Below the pieces are notes generated by a model. That model saw only the letters and a program-made list of their open reading frames with translations, searched no databases and had not been told where the DNA came from. A stretch of DNA of 64,000 bases. It comes from Verticillium longisporum. Lineage: Eukaryota; Ascomycota; Sordariomycetes; Glomerellales; Plectosphaerellaceae. Where the stretch lies: assembly GCA_019188255.1 (NCBI GenBank), contig JAETXT010000001.1:558001-622000 (forward strand), written 5' to 3'. The position numbers and the translations under genes are program-made. Shown here piece after piece: positions 32,121-44,840 of this stretch; position 1 is the first letter of the stretch, and each line of letters opens with the position of its first letter.

Positions 32121-35100
32121 GTAGGCGCATCCAGACGGCCATTCGAATGACCTAGGGTCTTCACAAACACGAACAAAGCATTGCAAGGCGTTTAAGGGTA
32201 CACTGGAAGGAGGTTTTCGAGTCACGGAGCAGAGCAGGCACTGAGACTATGTGCCAAGGCTAGGACACGGCAAGCATGTCTGATAAGCTTGTACGAACGC
32301 CAGATCTTTTGCTCCGTTGACTGAAGTCGGCGTCTGGTTCAGCTCGTAAGCCTCGACGCGCGAATTTGGATTCTCAGCGCTGTCACTACTGCCTGTACAA
32401 ACACCCCGTTTGCATTTTCACAACGGAAGTAATGCAGTCAGGCATCCTGCTCCACTGGGCCAAACCAGAGGAGATCGAGTAATGTGCCGTGCCAGAGGTA
32501 GTGAGATCAGTAGAAAGCCGGGGCTAGCAAACCGCAGGTGGCGTTGGCAATGTCACCAGTGCATCACTCTGGCACCAGCCATGTCATGGTCAGTAAGTTG
32601 CCGATGATACCAGTATAGGTATCATCCGTCAAGCACAGCCCTGGAAGTCTGCCTCAGAGTACAGAATACAAATGAGCTCATTTTCGGGCCTGGTTTCCAT
32701 TCCACGGCTCTTGTCCCAACAGACCTGTCTAAAATAAAAGGGGCGTGAACGGGGCGTTCCTTGTTGGCGAAGGCCAAGTGTTACCGTTCACTCGGTGCCC
32801 TGCTCGTCATGTGAATGACAGCAACATAGCATCGCAAAGACACATCGATCCTTCGAGCATGAAACCCCTGTCTCTTTTTCTGCTTTAATGTTGCTTCACT
32901 GTCCAACTTGTATGCCCCAAGCGCCGCTGCGCTTGAGGTTTATTGCCGGCGGCTGTGCTTGGGCCAACACCAGACGGCCAGCTCTGCGGAGCATACCTTC
33001 TTCGGCAAGGGGACTTGCAGTAGCCCAGCAGGGTTTACTTTCGACCCCGGTACACCTCTTTCGTCTACGATATGACGCCAAGTCGAGTCTTGATATGGCG
33101 GTCAGATGGGGTTCCGCCGTTGAGATAATGGGCCGCGTCTGGCCATTGTCGGCCACCGCGCTGGTAGTAGTGACGGGGCATAGGGTTCTACGGGCTGTTT
33201 TGAGCCTCGTTGGCACATCATAGCTCATGTTTCCTGTCGGCTACGATATTTGGGCATACCACATCCAGGAAGAGAGCTGAAGCTCGGTGTCCAAATGCGT
33301 ATCGGGCCAAGTTTGGCACATCATACCAGGTAGCAGCGAGGACTAACGAGAGCCTGACCAACACAAAAACTCCCTTTGACTAAAGGCACCACTGCAAGAT
33401 TGAGCTGGCGACCACGTTGGGGGGAGTGCATTTACTGCGGCATGTCGGCCCTCCAACCTGCACGAGGCACAGCTTTTGCCGCAAGCATCGCCAACTGACT
33501 TGCCGGAAGAAGAGCGACATCCGCGGGCTGTCGATGCCTGCGTTGTTGTCGGCGAGGAAAATCAGGCGCCGAGATGGCACATCCAACACCAACAAGACGC
33601 AAAACAAAGCCACCAACAAGGCGAGGGGATTGGCCCAACAAAGCAGAGGTCCACCGCCATGCCGGCTTGCCTCTCGTGGGCACGATGCATTGTTTTGAGC
33701 CGAGACGAGGCATGGGCCTTTCTTATCTTGTCATAGCAACTCTTGGGGGATTTAGAGTACACGAAGCGACACGCAGCTTTGACGACGAGATGTTCACACG
33801 ATTTGGAGGAACGGGATGAACGCAATGGGCCCCGTAGCCGCGGAAGGATTCGCTTGGCCAGGCGATGAGAATTTGTACCGGATCTGTGACCAGGGAAAAT
33901 CGCTTGTGGCAGTGTTTCTCGACACTGTGTCAAGGATGCCGGCGCCTATGCAAGGTAATGTGGTTCGCGTAGGGTGATGAAGAGGTCGGCATGACAGGCA
34001 AGCTGTCTGTCTCGATGGCCTTGGCGCATCTTCGTGTTCAAACGGTAGTGCATTGGTCGACGGGTCGAAGAGAAATACCGAATGTCAAGGCATTGGAAGA
34101 AGGAAGCCTATAGTGGACTCGAATGGGAAAAGGTGTCATGTCAATCATCGGCGGTGAGCAACAGAATGCTGGACCATGGAGGAGAGAATCATACGGCAAC
34201 AGGGCCGGGTCTAGGCTGTGGTCGTGACCCGATATTTGGGACGGGCTGATTTACCGGCCGTAAGACCTCCTAGCGCCGTGATAGGGGAGGCATTACCACA
34301 TCACCAAAACAGCTGGCTGGGACAGTGGAGGGCCAGGGCATCCAGACACGATGCTGTTTGTTCTTCAAAGGTCTTATCCCGCCTAAAGGTGTCGAGTACT
34401 CAATTCGACCTGTGTTTCCCACCATCAATTGCAGTGGATGCAACGTCTGAAAACAATTGCTTTGCTCTCTCTACCGTGGCCGGATTTATTGGACTTTCTC
34501 ACAAAGTGTGCCCAAAGCAAGTTGCGTACCTAGTAGCACATAGCTGATCGTCAGTGACCCCGCGTCTGCCTGTCTCAACCTAGAAGGCCTACAGGGATGC
34601 AATGCACCTTCCACCACATGTAGGCGCTTTCCCTCTGTCGCTGGAAGGCCCCACAAGCACACCTGGCCTGCCTTCCCACACTAACAGACAGCCGCCGGAC
34701 CAGATCCTTGGGAGCGATACACATCTGCTGGACTTGACATTCAGCCCTCTTCCGTGGTCCGCCATGGTTCCATCTCCATCCTGCACCGTCGGGCCAACAT
34801 GATCTGGCCACCGTTTCTGGCATCTCCCACCTCTCTCTCTCTCTCCCTCTTTCTCTCTATGGACATCAAACGATCACAAGGCTGGTTCTGCCTAGGAGGA
34901 TGCTACAACTGTGGCGGCTTCATCAGAAATACGCAGCCTCAGGACCTGTTGAAGGTGCCATCCAACGTGCCTTACAGAGACGATACTGGCGGACTGAGCT
35001 CAACTGCCGAAACCGAAGCCTACGATGAGCGAGAGGCCAAGTGACAATGGGATTGGCGAACGGTAAGACGTGTTTCAATTGGGGTGCCAAGACCATGGAC

Positions 35101-37113
35101 AGTTCATGTCCTCCATGACCAACATGGGTATACATGTAATGCCTGCAGTTTCTGCCCGGAGCTTGTGCCCGGTATGCGTTCCCTCTGGCTGGCCATCGAC
35201 CAACCTCAATAGCAGCACATCACATCCGAAACACTCCCGCCTTACCTGGACAGGCAGTGGGACAGCTCTTCACCAGCACGGATTCGACGGGCTTGTGTAG
35301 CATGCAAAGTCTCCCTTTCTTCGCCATGAAATTGCAGCGATAGCCGGGCGAGCAGAACTTCCTCCCTCCCGTTAGCGCTCAAGCGTCTTGGGTCGCAAAG
35401 CCAGTGAGGAGCCACGCGTGTCCTCATTGAGACCTAGACCGCATAACAATCCGATTGTTGCCCTCGCATCAGAACATGGCCCTGCCTGGGATATCGAGAA
35501 TCGCGCGGTGCCCACCCTCACAAGGTTCACGATCACCAACACTGTCGTTCTAGGCTGGCTCCGGTCTAGCTTCGAAGGAGCTGCCCACCAGCGGAGCTCT
35601 TGGAAGCACCTCGGTGGAGGCATATCAGGCAGGGAACGCCTGTGACTCGACGACAGACCATGTGGGTGCAGGCTGTTAAGCGCCGACGCCTGTCGCTTTC
35701 CCTGCAGCCCACCACTCCACTTGGATGCCCCGTCTCGCAACATCACGCTGTCTGCGCACGCTCCCACTGGCCGCCTTTCCCCAGAGGGTTGTCTTGAAGC
35801 TGCTCGAGGAAAAAGACGCGCAGCTGCAAACCCAAGTGGTGCTACTCTGTACCATCTTTCCCGTCCCCTCCTCCACACCAGGCTTACATGCTACATGTAC
35901 AAAGTACCCTGGCATCATCGAGCTACCTCGGGCGAAGAGGACGGTACCTGCCTGACACCACATCCGCATGGCCTTGGGCTGCCATAGCTTGTTTCTCGTG
36001 CCCTTGATCCAGGTACATGCTCGTAGGGCAGAGTCATTGGGTCGTTTCCCAATTCTACTGGTGAACTCGTCTCCGTGGCAGTCGTGTTGATTGAAGCACA
36101 CTACTCAGAACTCACCACATCTGCTGCAGGTGCTTGCTTGTCCGTTTGCGTCCACCGCGCTCTGCCTTTGATCCGTCGGAGAATCCCTGTCCAACTTGAC
36201 TCGTCGTGAGTGAGTCGCCAGCTCTTCTCTGATGCGCGTTCCGAGTAATACACCAAGTACAACATGGATTCAGGCTCGTCGACATGAAGCAACGGCAAGC
36301 AAGCCAGCGACTCCAGTTGGACATCTGAGCCAGCCTAGCAATCCCGCTGTGAGCTGCACCCATCACTTTCTCGCAACTAGTGCCTGGCCGCCTACCCAGG
36401 TCGCAGCTGAATTGATTGTTCATCAGTCACAGACAGCAGCACCAGCAGTAGCTCTGACAGCTAGCATCACGACACATCTAGCAGTCAAAGTAGAGGCACT
36501 ATCCTAGCCTTTCCAATCCACTAAACGGGCACCGTCAAGCTGACCCCAACCTCCGTCTCCATAAATTCCACGCTCCCCTGGGCGAACCTGGGTCCCCTGG
36601 ACGTTGGAGGTTCTGGAAATTGTCGACAGGCGCACTTCCGTACCGAGCTACCTGGCCCCGGTCACCTTGGTGGGAGGCACAGACGGCCGCAGACTAGACC
36701 CTTGGCCACCACCATTACCCCCATCCCCCAATCCCTCCTCAACCCACCACCATCATCTGGGTCATCTGCCTTAAGAGCGCCTGCCGTCCTTTCCTCCAAG
36801 CCTCGCCATTTCCCACGAGCTAGCCTTTCGTCCGTGGCACAGCGCAAAAGACCACCAGGCCGGCCTGACGAGACCTGTCGCGCAGCTCGGCACCGCTTTA
36901 CTTGGCTCCGCCAACGAGATCAACCTTCTACCGCGCCCTCCTTCTCCATTCGCAACCACTTGATCGGCCAAGGCGCTCAGCAAACATTGCTGTCGAAGTC
37001 TGTTGTAGTCTTTAAGGGAGGCGATCCTCCCATCGCGAACTGTCAGCGACCACAGCCAAACGAACCGCTCGCGATCGACACGCTGTCTCATTATTGCACC
37101 GGTTGATTCAGTC
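32121..37113. other. Long gene-poor region
   Basis: About 5 kb with only short, domain-less frames on both strands. Base composition is ordinary and not AT-rich, so it is not obviously RIP-mutated repeat. It contains a CT microsatellite at 34831-34858. The last ~500 bp, including a 134-codon frame (36702-37106), are the probable promoter and long leader of the next gene. Small multi-exon genes could be hidden here. Confidence 0.4.
34831..34858. repeat. CT microsatellite
   Basis: A nearly pure (CT)n tract, interrupted by CC and TT, in intergenic DNA. Confidence 0.9.
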
Positions 37114-39582
37114 ATGGCACTCGAAGGGCCACTGCGATCGTCCATCGGTAGCCAGCTCTCCGGGTTCTCCCACCATCACAAAGACATGTCTGTTTCGTCG
37201 CCAGACTCGGAGGCTCTTCAGTCGCCCTTCATCAGCATGTTCGTAACGCCGTGGCCATGTCATGATATGGCCTACAAGACTGACAACACCTGATTACAGG
37301 TCTTCGGCAAGCTCAGATCGCTCGGCCCCATATTCCAACTCCCTGCGACCGAGCTCCATCCAAAGGCTTCCCGTCAGCAATATGAATCTCATGAGCCCCA
37401 GTGACATCGTCGGCCCCTCGCCTGTCACCTCGAACGGAACTGAAACAACCGAGATCGAGGATGAAGAAGCGGAAGAGAGCGATGCCCACGTCGTGGCTCA
37501 TGCATCGTCTCCTCCACAGGTCGGCTCTTTCCGCTTCCCTTGTCTGAGCTCCTTAGTAACACTCTTAGTAGCTTCGAATGCTGGCGACGAATTTGCCCGA
37601 TCACCTGCGGCAGCCGACAACCGAAGAAGCAGTCTCCGTGATACACGCTCCTGAGAGCTTTCAGGCATGGGTGGGCTACATGCAAACACCATTCTGTGTT
37701 CGCCACAGTTACTAACGGAGGCAGACTTCCTCTGAGCCGACAACAAAGTCAGAGCACACCAGCACCAAATCATCGCCCAAGACAGATACCACCGCTCTGC
37801 CAACACATGCGCAGGAGCAGCTCAGGGTCGGTTTTTGAGGAGCTCCTGTATTTTACTCAGCTCATACTAACCCCCTTCGGCAGTCGCCCTCGTTCCCTCA
37901 CCCACCTCCCCTGACGACCAATATCAGCGCTGTAAGGTACAGTTTGGACAGTGCCACGCCTCGAGCTCAAGACCTGCAGGACATGTTGAGCGAGTCTTCA
38001 AGACTAAGGTCAAGCAGTACTAGCAGCCTTGAAAGTATGTATCCATCTTCGTCGTAGCGACCTATCATCTGACAGCGCACAGAAATCGATGAGATCAGGG
38101 AGACAGATACTGAGGCTGAGCCGTATGACGATGAGACTTTTGCAACACCCGGCTTACCAAGAGAAGAGTCGGAGATCAAGGCGCTCCGGACGGCACTCAG
38201 AGAATGCTGGACGCTTTGCAACACGCTGGCAAACCTGAGCTCAATTCATAGAGCTCGTGTCTTTAACAGCTCAGGCCTTCCCGATGCCCACGAGAAGGCA
38301 TGGATGGCTTGTTGGAGGCTGTGCCAACGACTGTACGACAACAGGGACGAAGATATTGTGTCTTTTAATGTGCGCGAGAGTCTGGACCTGTGCCGCGATT
38401 TCTGCCAGTCGCTGTTTGATGTTCGGCAGAAGAAAGAAGAGATTGCCGACTCGGTTCTTCGCGTAAGCTTCGAACTCAACAACCAGTACGTACCTCCACC
38501 GGGCTGCTTGTTACGAGAGTGGCTACTGACTTGACAACAGCTTATACAGCGCCCAAGACAGCCGAAACCTTCCAGAGGAATTCCGAGAGAGGACTCTGGA
38601 CTTTTACATAACTTTGTGCCATCGGCTGATGAAGCAACGGAGCGAGTTGGCACAGGAGACAGACTCCCTACTCAAGGCTTGCTGGACTTTGGCAGAGATG
38701 CTATTCAGCCTGAGACAAAACAGACGCGACGGCAAAGCTCCCGATGAGGAACTCTTGGGGTCGGCTGTACAGGCTTGCTGGGATCTGTGCGATATTTTCC
38801 GAGACGGATGGACTCAAGTTCGACCGGACCGCAATACCCCTCGTCCGAGCCAGACAAGTTTCTTTGTCAACGAACAGCCCTCAGGGCGTGAGAGTCGCAC
38901 CTCGAATCGTTCCTCCCTGCATTCGACGCAGAAGAGCCACAAGAGTCTAGTTGATGAACGGCCCCGCAAACCACCTCCAGTTCCGGAGACTCCAGTTACA
39001 GAATTCGAAGACACCCCCATCTCGCCTGAAAGCCAGTCACCCAGAGTGCCCAATATCCTTGTACTCGGCACCACATCCGAATCAGGCCGCGGCGGCAGGT
39101 GGTCTAGCAGTGCATCAAACCTATCGTCATACTCCCAGTCCAGTGCCAAGACTTCGAGTACCGCAACAACGGCGACAGCGGGGGAAGATATAAACGTCAC
39201 ACGCATCAAAGCGCTGATGCTGAAAGCAGCCATGAATGTCGGTTATGTTCGCGACCCCACCAATGACGGCAAGACTGGGACTGCAGCGCTACAGTCCTTC
39301 GTGAAGCAACTGCCCAACGGATCGTTCGGAAACATTCCCTCACAAGCAACACTGCTCCAAAATTACCGAAACTCCGTCCTTGGCGATGCTGCTTTCAGAG
39401 GTCCAGCAGCTATTCTACCCGCCAGGGGCAAACGGGCCTCAGCCCCTGATGTGGCCAAGAGTGTCAATCTCATGGCACACCGGTCCTCACAGTACATCTT
39501 CCTGAAAGATTTGTTCCGACTTGTCTTTGGTTTCCCTATTGAAGAGGCGGACACAAGAAAGAGCGTAAGCATCGCGATCTGA
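37114..39582 (+). CDS. Conserved fungal protein of unknown function with ACW-type helical repeats
   Basis: I do not recognise a named gene. Six exons: 37114-37238, 37300-37519, 37725-37826, 37884-38034, 38083-38485, 38541-39582, giving 680 aa with consistent phases. Exon 3 in particular is inferred from phase. The first ~200 residues are Ser/Thr-rich. The middle is helical and repeats a motif of the form (A/E)CWxL(C/A)xxL four times (near residues 239, 275, 380, 412), for example AWMACWRLCQRL and LLKACWTLAEML. A Ser/Pro-rich linker follows, then a basic helical C-terminus (SQYIFLKDLFRLVFGFP). A possible donor GTAAGC at 39565 means a further 3' exon cannot be excluded. No membrane segment seen. 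Confidence 0.75.
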
Positions 39583-40216
39583 TGGGAACGTACTACTTGC
39601 TGTCTCTCAGCTACTCTGCCCTCGACGAGCCACCCCCTTCGCTCCAGATCACAGACCATCTGGAATTCTCACCTTCCAAAGGACGCTAATGTTCCTTTCT
39701 TCGCGAATCACCTCCATTTTCTCTACCTTATGCACTAGATACCCATTCTGAAAGGCTCTGGCGGCGCTCGGCAGCGGCGGCGGGACTGTTGAAATTCGGA
39801 GGAAGGCCCTCTATATTGCCATCATTCGTTTCATGCGGGACAAGGACTGTCCATACGAACTTACATTGACGACTTTCTCAGCGAGCGTTCTTCCATTTAT
39901 GACTTGGTAGATGAGTCGGAGTCGAACATATTACATGAACATGATCAGGCTTGAGAAATTCGGTGCTTCACCCCTTTCAACTCACGTGAATTTGTGACAT
40001 CGTAGTGACTAAGAGATGGCGCTGCTCAATGGTGAGTCAAAGGGTCGTAACTTTGCATCACTGGGACCGTCTTTTTACTACGAGGTTTCCTGAATGAAGA
40101 GTAGAGTATTTGAGATCATTACCTTTTGCTTTGAGAGTTAGAGATACCTCAGCCGTGAATCTGTGCGCTCTCCTCCACTCGCCACCCACCACCTCCCACC
40201 ACAGGCGCCCACCAGC
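39583..40216. other. Convergent intergenic region
   Basis: About 630 bp between two gene ends. It may contain an extra 3' exon of the upstream gene (39619 onward), but no frame there is clearly conserved. Confidence 0.35.
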
Positions 40217-41939
40217 TCAATTCATGTATGTGCCAGCCATTTCAGATTCTGTAAAAGCCGCCGCGAGAAGCGTATCGGCCTCGTCGAGGTTGCCATGCTC
40301 ACCCATGCTCCCCGTCCGCGAATTGGTGAACGCCACCGCCTCGTCAAAGAAACTCCAGCCCTCCCCGACACCCCGTGCCTCTGCGTGGTCGTGAGTGGGG
40401 TGAACCAGCTCTAGAGCATCGCTGTTGTAGCTTGGCTGCTGGTCGACATCCGTGTCCGTGGTTGACGCTTCGTGGCTCCTGTATCCGGTGGTTTCTTCAA
40501 AGGTATTGTCACCCTGGTCAATGCCATTGCTGGTTTCGTCGGGCATTGTTAGAGGCATATCGATTACCTGTAAGGCCTGGGTCTCATGCGGTGTTAAGTT
40601 CGAGTTGGAGGAACTATTGAACAGACTGTCGTCTATACCATCGGGAGTCTATCCCGTAGTACTGAGGTGCGAAGCTGTATTTGTGTTTCCCAGCCCTGGA
40701 TGAACTTCAGAGTAAGGTGGAGGTGGTAGATTCTCAGAGCCCTGCGGTGCGGGCCACATTGAATATTGAGATTGAGCCCCTGACGGAAGACCAGGCCATG
40801 GATCATCTTGCAGACCGTCCAGTCGTGGGGTGTTCGAAGGTGGCTGCTCAGAGGCGACTGGTTGATAGCTGTCTTGGGTTTTGTTGAGCTGACCGTTAGT
40901 CGTAGTCTGTCCCTGCTGAGGTCTTCCGACGGGATCCCACGAGATTTCCGGTCCGGCCATAGAGCGTGAGGCGTACGACAGCGAGTTGTCGGATAATAAG
41001 CAACTGTGCCCTTGTACAAATTGGTCGCCATATCCGTGTTGCGACGATTGATAGGGACTCTGTTGGGCGTTCCAATGCTCGACATTTGACATGAGCCCGT
41101 CAGGTACATCAGAGGCATTTGAAGGCGGAGACACTGGCGAAGTGACCCCAACTTGCTGCAGTTGGTCATCTCTCGACGTCCAAAGATGATAGTCAGAAGA
41201 GTTGGTATCTTCTGTATCTCTGATCCTTGGTGGAAACTGTCTTAGGATTTTGTAAGGCTCGGAAGGTTCTTGTGGCAAGTTGTTGGTCCAATACGGGCCA
41301 TGTCCCATAGCTGAGTTAGCATGAAGAGGGTGTGATGGCTGCCGAGCAGGGTAATAACCATCAGCACACGCCATTCTGCCTGTTTGCTCCGTGATGGTAT
41401 TTTGGTGATTCGTGAGGAAGAAGTTTTCAGCAGGTGCACGAGGGGTTGGAAGACCATTACAGGGATTCCATGGTACATGTCCTGTCTGCTTCTGCTCTTC
41501 GCTTGCCGTCTGAGACAACCCCGAATGTTGGCATGGTTGATAAGGAAAAATTGCATCTGCTGGGGTGCGCCTTGAAAAATTGTCAGCTTGTGGTTCCTGA
41601 TCTTGAGTATGCGAATGACAGCGCTGGTTATTAAGGATAATGCAAGGCGACAAACTTACAAGGTAGCCATTTCTTCCACTATCCTCACACGTCCTTCAAG
41701 AAGAGGCGACCTATATTCCGTGTGAGTATTTGATCTTTGATGATAGAAGTATCGGCTTCTTACCCATAGTCTGGATCTTTGCCGTACTTGCTCTTTAAAT
41801 ATTTAATCTGCCCAATAGTCACATCCTGGCTAAATGTCTCCTTAAAGGCCTCGATGATCCTATGCAGGGCTACTTTGTCGAGAATATGAATGAGAACAAA
41901 TTCAATTTGTTTCCTTGTATAGCTTGGCTTGCCAGCCAT
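40217..41939 (-). CDS. Putative DNA-binding transcriptional regulator
   Basis: Family not recognised with certainty. Exons 41939-41764, 41710-41660 and 41570 onward (acceptor TTTTTCAAG). The N-terminus, YTRKQIEFVLIHILDKVALH followed by VTIGQIKYLKSKYGKDPDYG, looks like a small helix-turn-helix (Myb-like) domain. The remainder is Gln/Ser/Pro/Asn-rich, typical of a fungal regulator's activation region. The frame meets TAG at 40649-40651 (382 aa). The same frame stays open beyond it to 40217, with similar composition. A 57-bp intron 40649-40705 (GTTCAT...GGATAG, a multiple of three) would remove the stop and give 507 aa. I favour the spliced form moderately. Confidence 0.6.
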
Positions 41940-42480
41940 GCTGGTCAGTTTTCGTTTGAATCTCTTGGGGATTTATTATTGAAGAAGCCGTAATTGTTTG
42001 GGACGCACAGACTTGATGTAGAGTTTCAGTCATGCGCATGGTATGTACGATTGCAGGATTGTGAAGTCGTATCTGATCCATGACCTGCTCGACTTTATAC
42101 CCGAGAGTCCAGTATTGTGAATCACCGATGGGCTGGGCTTGATATGGTATTCTGCACTGTGAGAAGGTCGCACAGGGCGTGGTCAGGTTGGTCGTGACTA
42201 AAAGGGGTAGATAGGACGGGGTGGTGGTCGGCTCAGGGCAGGTCTGACTATGTGGCTCCATTCTCTTTGTTTCTCCAGACCGCGGTTGCCAGGTTAAAGC
42301 AGAAAGATACCTTTCAGTGCTGGCAGGTGCTCAGTGTTGGTTACGAAGAGAGGCGTACGTCATTGAGAGCCCTCGTGCTGTGGTGTAAATATTCCGCCAT
42401 GGGGCGGTGGGATATAGGAATGCTCTCCACCAGCAAACTCAACCATTTCAGGTAGATTGTTGACTTGTTTTCAGTCGTCC
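41940..42480. other. Upstream region of the putative regulator
   Basis: About 540 bp. A 119-codon minus-strand frame (41902-42261) overlaps the regulator's start in another frame. It could be leader or uORF; I could not join it in phase to the gene. Confidence 0.35.
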
Positions 42481-43613
42481 TTATGTGTTTGCCTGGGTGC
42501 GAGCAAACACACCCCACCAACAACTAATCAAAGAGCTGTCGTCGCCCTCGCCCCAATCATCCTGGCCGTCGAGCGTGCCCTCCTCTATGCATTGCAATAC
42601 GTCCGGGCCTGCTTCCATAGAGGCTCTGAAGGTCTTTAGGAGGTTCCTGGTCGTTTCGTCACGTAAGGGAACCATAACGACGGCTCGCGAGTCGCTGTCG
42701 AATGACAGGTGCTCTGAGAACGCACCAGCGAGAAGAACAGGGTGAATATCGTCGTACATTGGGTCCGCGGCCAGAACAATCTTCGCTCGTTGTCAGCTGA
42801 TGATTGCGACAAGACTGTGTGAACTCACTTTGAATTGATTCTTCTCACCGAACAGCGCTTGATCGACTTCACCCTTGGATGTGCTACCCCATGTCAAGGC
42901 ACCATCTTTCAGCGAGCCCCCGAGAGACTCAACAACGGATCGGTTCGCATCAGCATTGTGATGCAAGTTGGCCATGATTTCAGGTAGGTCGCTCATAACA
43001 ATGTCGACCTTCCACAAAGCTGCTGCAGCGATACCGAGAAGCCCTGTTCCTGATCCGAGCTCAAGAACGGTAAGCCGAGACTCTTTCTGACTTTCGGCAA
43101 ACAGTCGAGCCAGCGAAGTTGACGTTAGCTGTGGAAGGTGCCTTGCGAGTACATAGGATGAGCCCCACGTCTTGTGTCCGAGCGAATCTCCGGTCAGCGG
43201 CGGCTCTCGGATTATCAACTCGAACTCATTTGGTTGTTCGCTTCCCCTGAAAGGCCAACGACGTGTGATTTCGCCCATGGCTAGAATTGTCAAAAATGGT
43301 TGCAATGCAGAAGGGAAAGTCACTTACCTGTTCTGCCACAGCGCTCTGATAATCTCCGGCTCGCCTCTGACCAGATGAATTCCTTCTCCTCTTCGTCATC
43401 AATCCAGGTCAATCCACTCTTGACAATGGAGGAAAGATACATCGACATCTCGCGTCGCACATATGCTGTAGCCTCTTGGTCCTCCTCAATCTGTGGCTGA
43501 CGGCTCGTATGGCTCCATATAGTTGGGCTCATTTCCAGGCTCTGTAGACAGGAACGCAGATCTTGGCTTGAAGGCTTTTGCCACATCTGAGGAAAGTCCT
43601 TGGGTTCAAGCAT
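42481..43613 (-). CDS. Seven-beta-strand protein lysine methyltransferase-like (METTL21/EFM2 type)
   Basis: SAM-dependent methyltransferase of the Methyltransf_16 family, whose fungal members methylate lysines on translation factors. Three exons: 43613-43328, 43280-42829, 42780-42481 (introns 47 and 48 bp), giving 345 aa. SAM-binding motif I is LTVLELGSGTGLLGIAAA. A post-I acidic motif is VDIVMSDLPEIM, and the catalytic-region motif VLAADPMYDD matches the D-x-x-Y pattern of lysine methyltransferases in this group. The N-terminal ~95-residue helical region before the core fits an EFM2-like arrangement. The exact substrate cannot be read from sequence. Intact. Confidence 0.88.
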
Positions 43614-44840
43614 CGTGATTGCCCTGGTACCGACGACTCAATGACGAAGGCGCTTGGAAATGATATGATTATAGCATCGAGAAAAGGAAAGAAAGGGCGA
43701 TGACATGAAATCAGATGCGACACTGCGATGGACCCTCAATGCAGCTTCATGAGGACGGCGGGGATTTTCAACGGGGGACCAAGAATTTGTCGCCGTTGAC
43801 GGGATCGCACCAAAAACCCACGATATCGACACCCCTTTTTTCGTGCTATGATCCACATGCGGGGTTCCCTGAGGGGAAAGGGAAGGTGGGGGCATCGTGA
43901 AGGCAGGAACCCTTCAGCCTTTCCTACCCTCTTGGCCTGACAGCAATTCAGCTCCCGATTGGCTGCCTGACCTGCAAGGCTGCCATCATAAGTTACCAAG
44001 GTAGGTGAGGCACCTTGAGTCACCGCCCAGGCGAGACCCCACACTGAACCGCAATAAAAGTTTGGAGCTACGAAAATGCCATGCCCTCAACCTTCTTTCC
44101 TTCCTCACCAAGCATCGCCCTCTAGACACAGTTGCGCTTCCATGCTGACGAACAGAGATTCTGTGCAAGCAGAATCTCGAGTCGACCTTTCAAGGGACAC
44201 TCATTTGCATGCGGGAAATTCGGAGCAAATCTCTACGAAGAACATACCGTTGTCACCTGCCACGCGCGGGCTGACGCGAGCCGCCCGTGAGGGTTCGACG
44301 CCATTGGCGTCAGCAACAGGCATCAGAAATCTCAGGGCCCAGGCCGCTTCGTGTATACCCTCTCGGGGGACGGCGAGGCGCGTCCTGGTGATCCCTATGG
44401 GAAGCCGTTGCGGAGATTGTACAAAGTACTTGAGTGCGATGCGCGACTTGGGGGTCACTGGCTGGGCTTTGCCCAGCTGGTGTCGTCCAAAACTCGATTC
44501 CGATCATTCTGTCTAGAGGGCGATGCTTGGTCATTTTTTCAAGGTTAGTTCCTCCAAATCACGACGCCACTCTTCCCTCTCGAATCTGGAATACTACTAA
44601 TTGTCTTGACCGCATGATGAGTGCGGCGCAGTCTTCCTAGATCTAGATAGCCATTGCCCCGACATCATAGCGTCCGACTCTCTGCCCATCCTTTTGACAC
44701 TACGGATGTGACTCGCGCTTCCTTTTCGCTGACCTCTAGCACTTTCTCGAAACCTACGAACAGTGGCTCTTGTCGAAATTGTCTCTACAAGCGTATTTGA
44801 TTCGTTCCACTTAACTGTGGCTCTTCCGCAACTTGTCTCA
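43614..44840. other. Intergenic region
   Basis: About 1.2 kb. The only longer frame (44076-44516, plus) has no domain and is Ser/Arg-rich; I treat it as chance. Confidence 0.4.

Noticed and set aside
44280..44300. B-box-like GGTTCGACGCC suggesting a tRNA
   Set aside because: The flanking T-stem does not pair and no A-box or acceptor stem is found. Other near-matches (9150, 28015) failed likewise.
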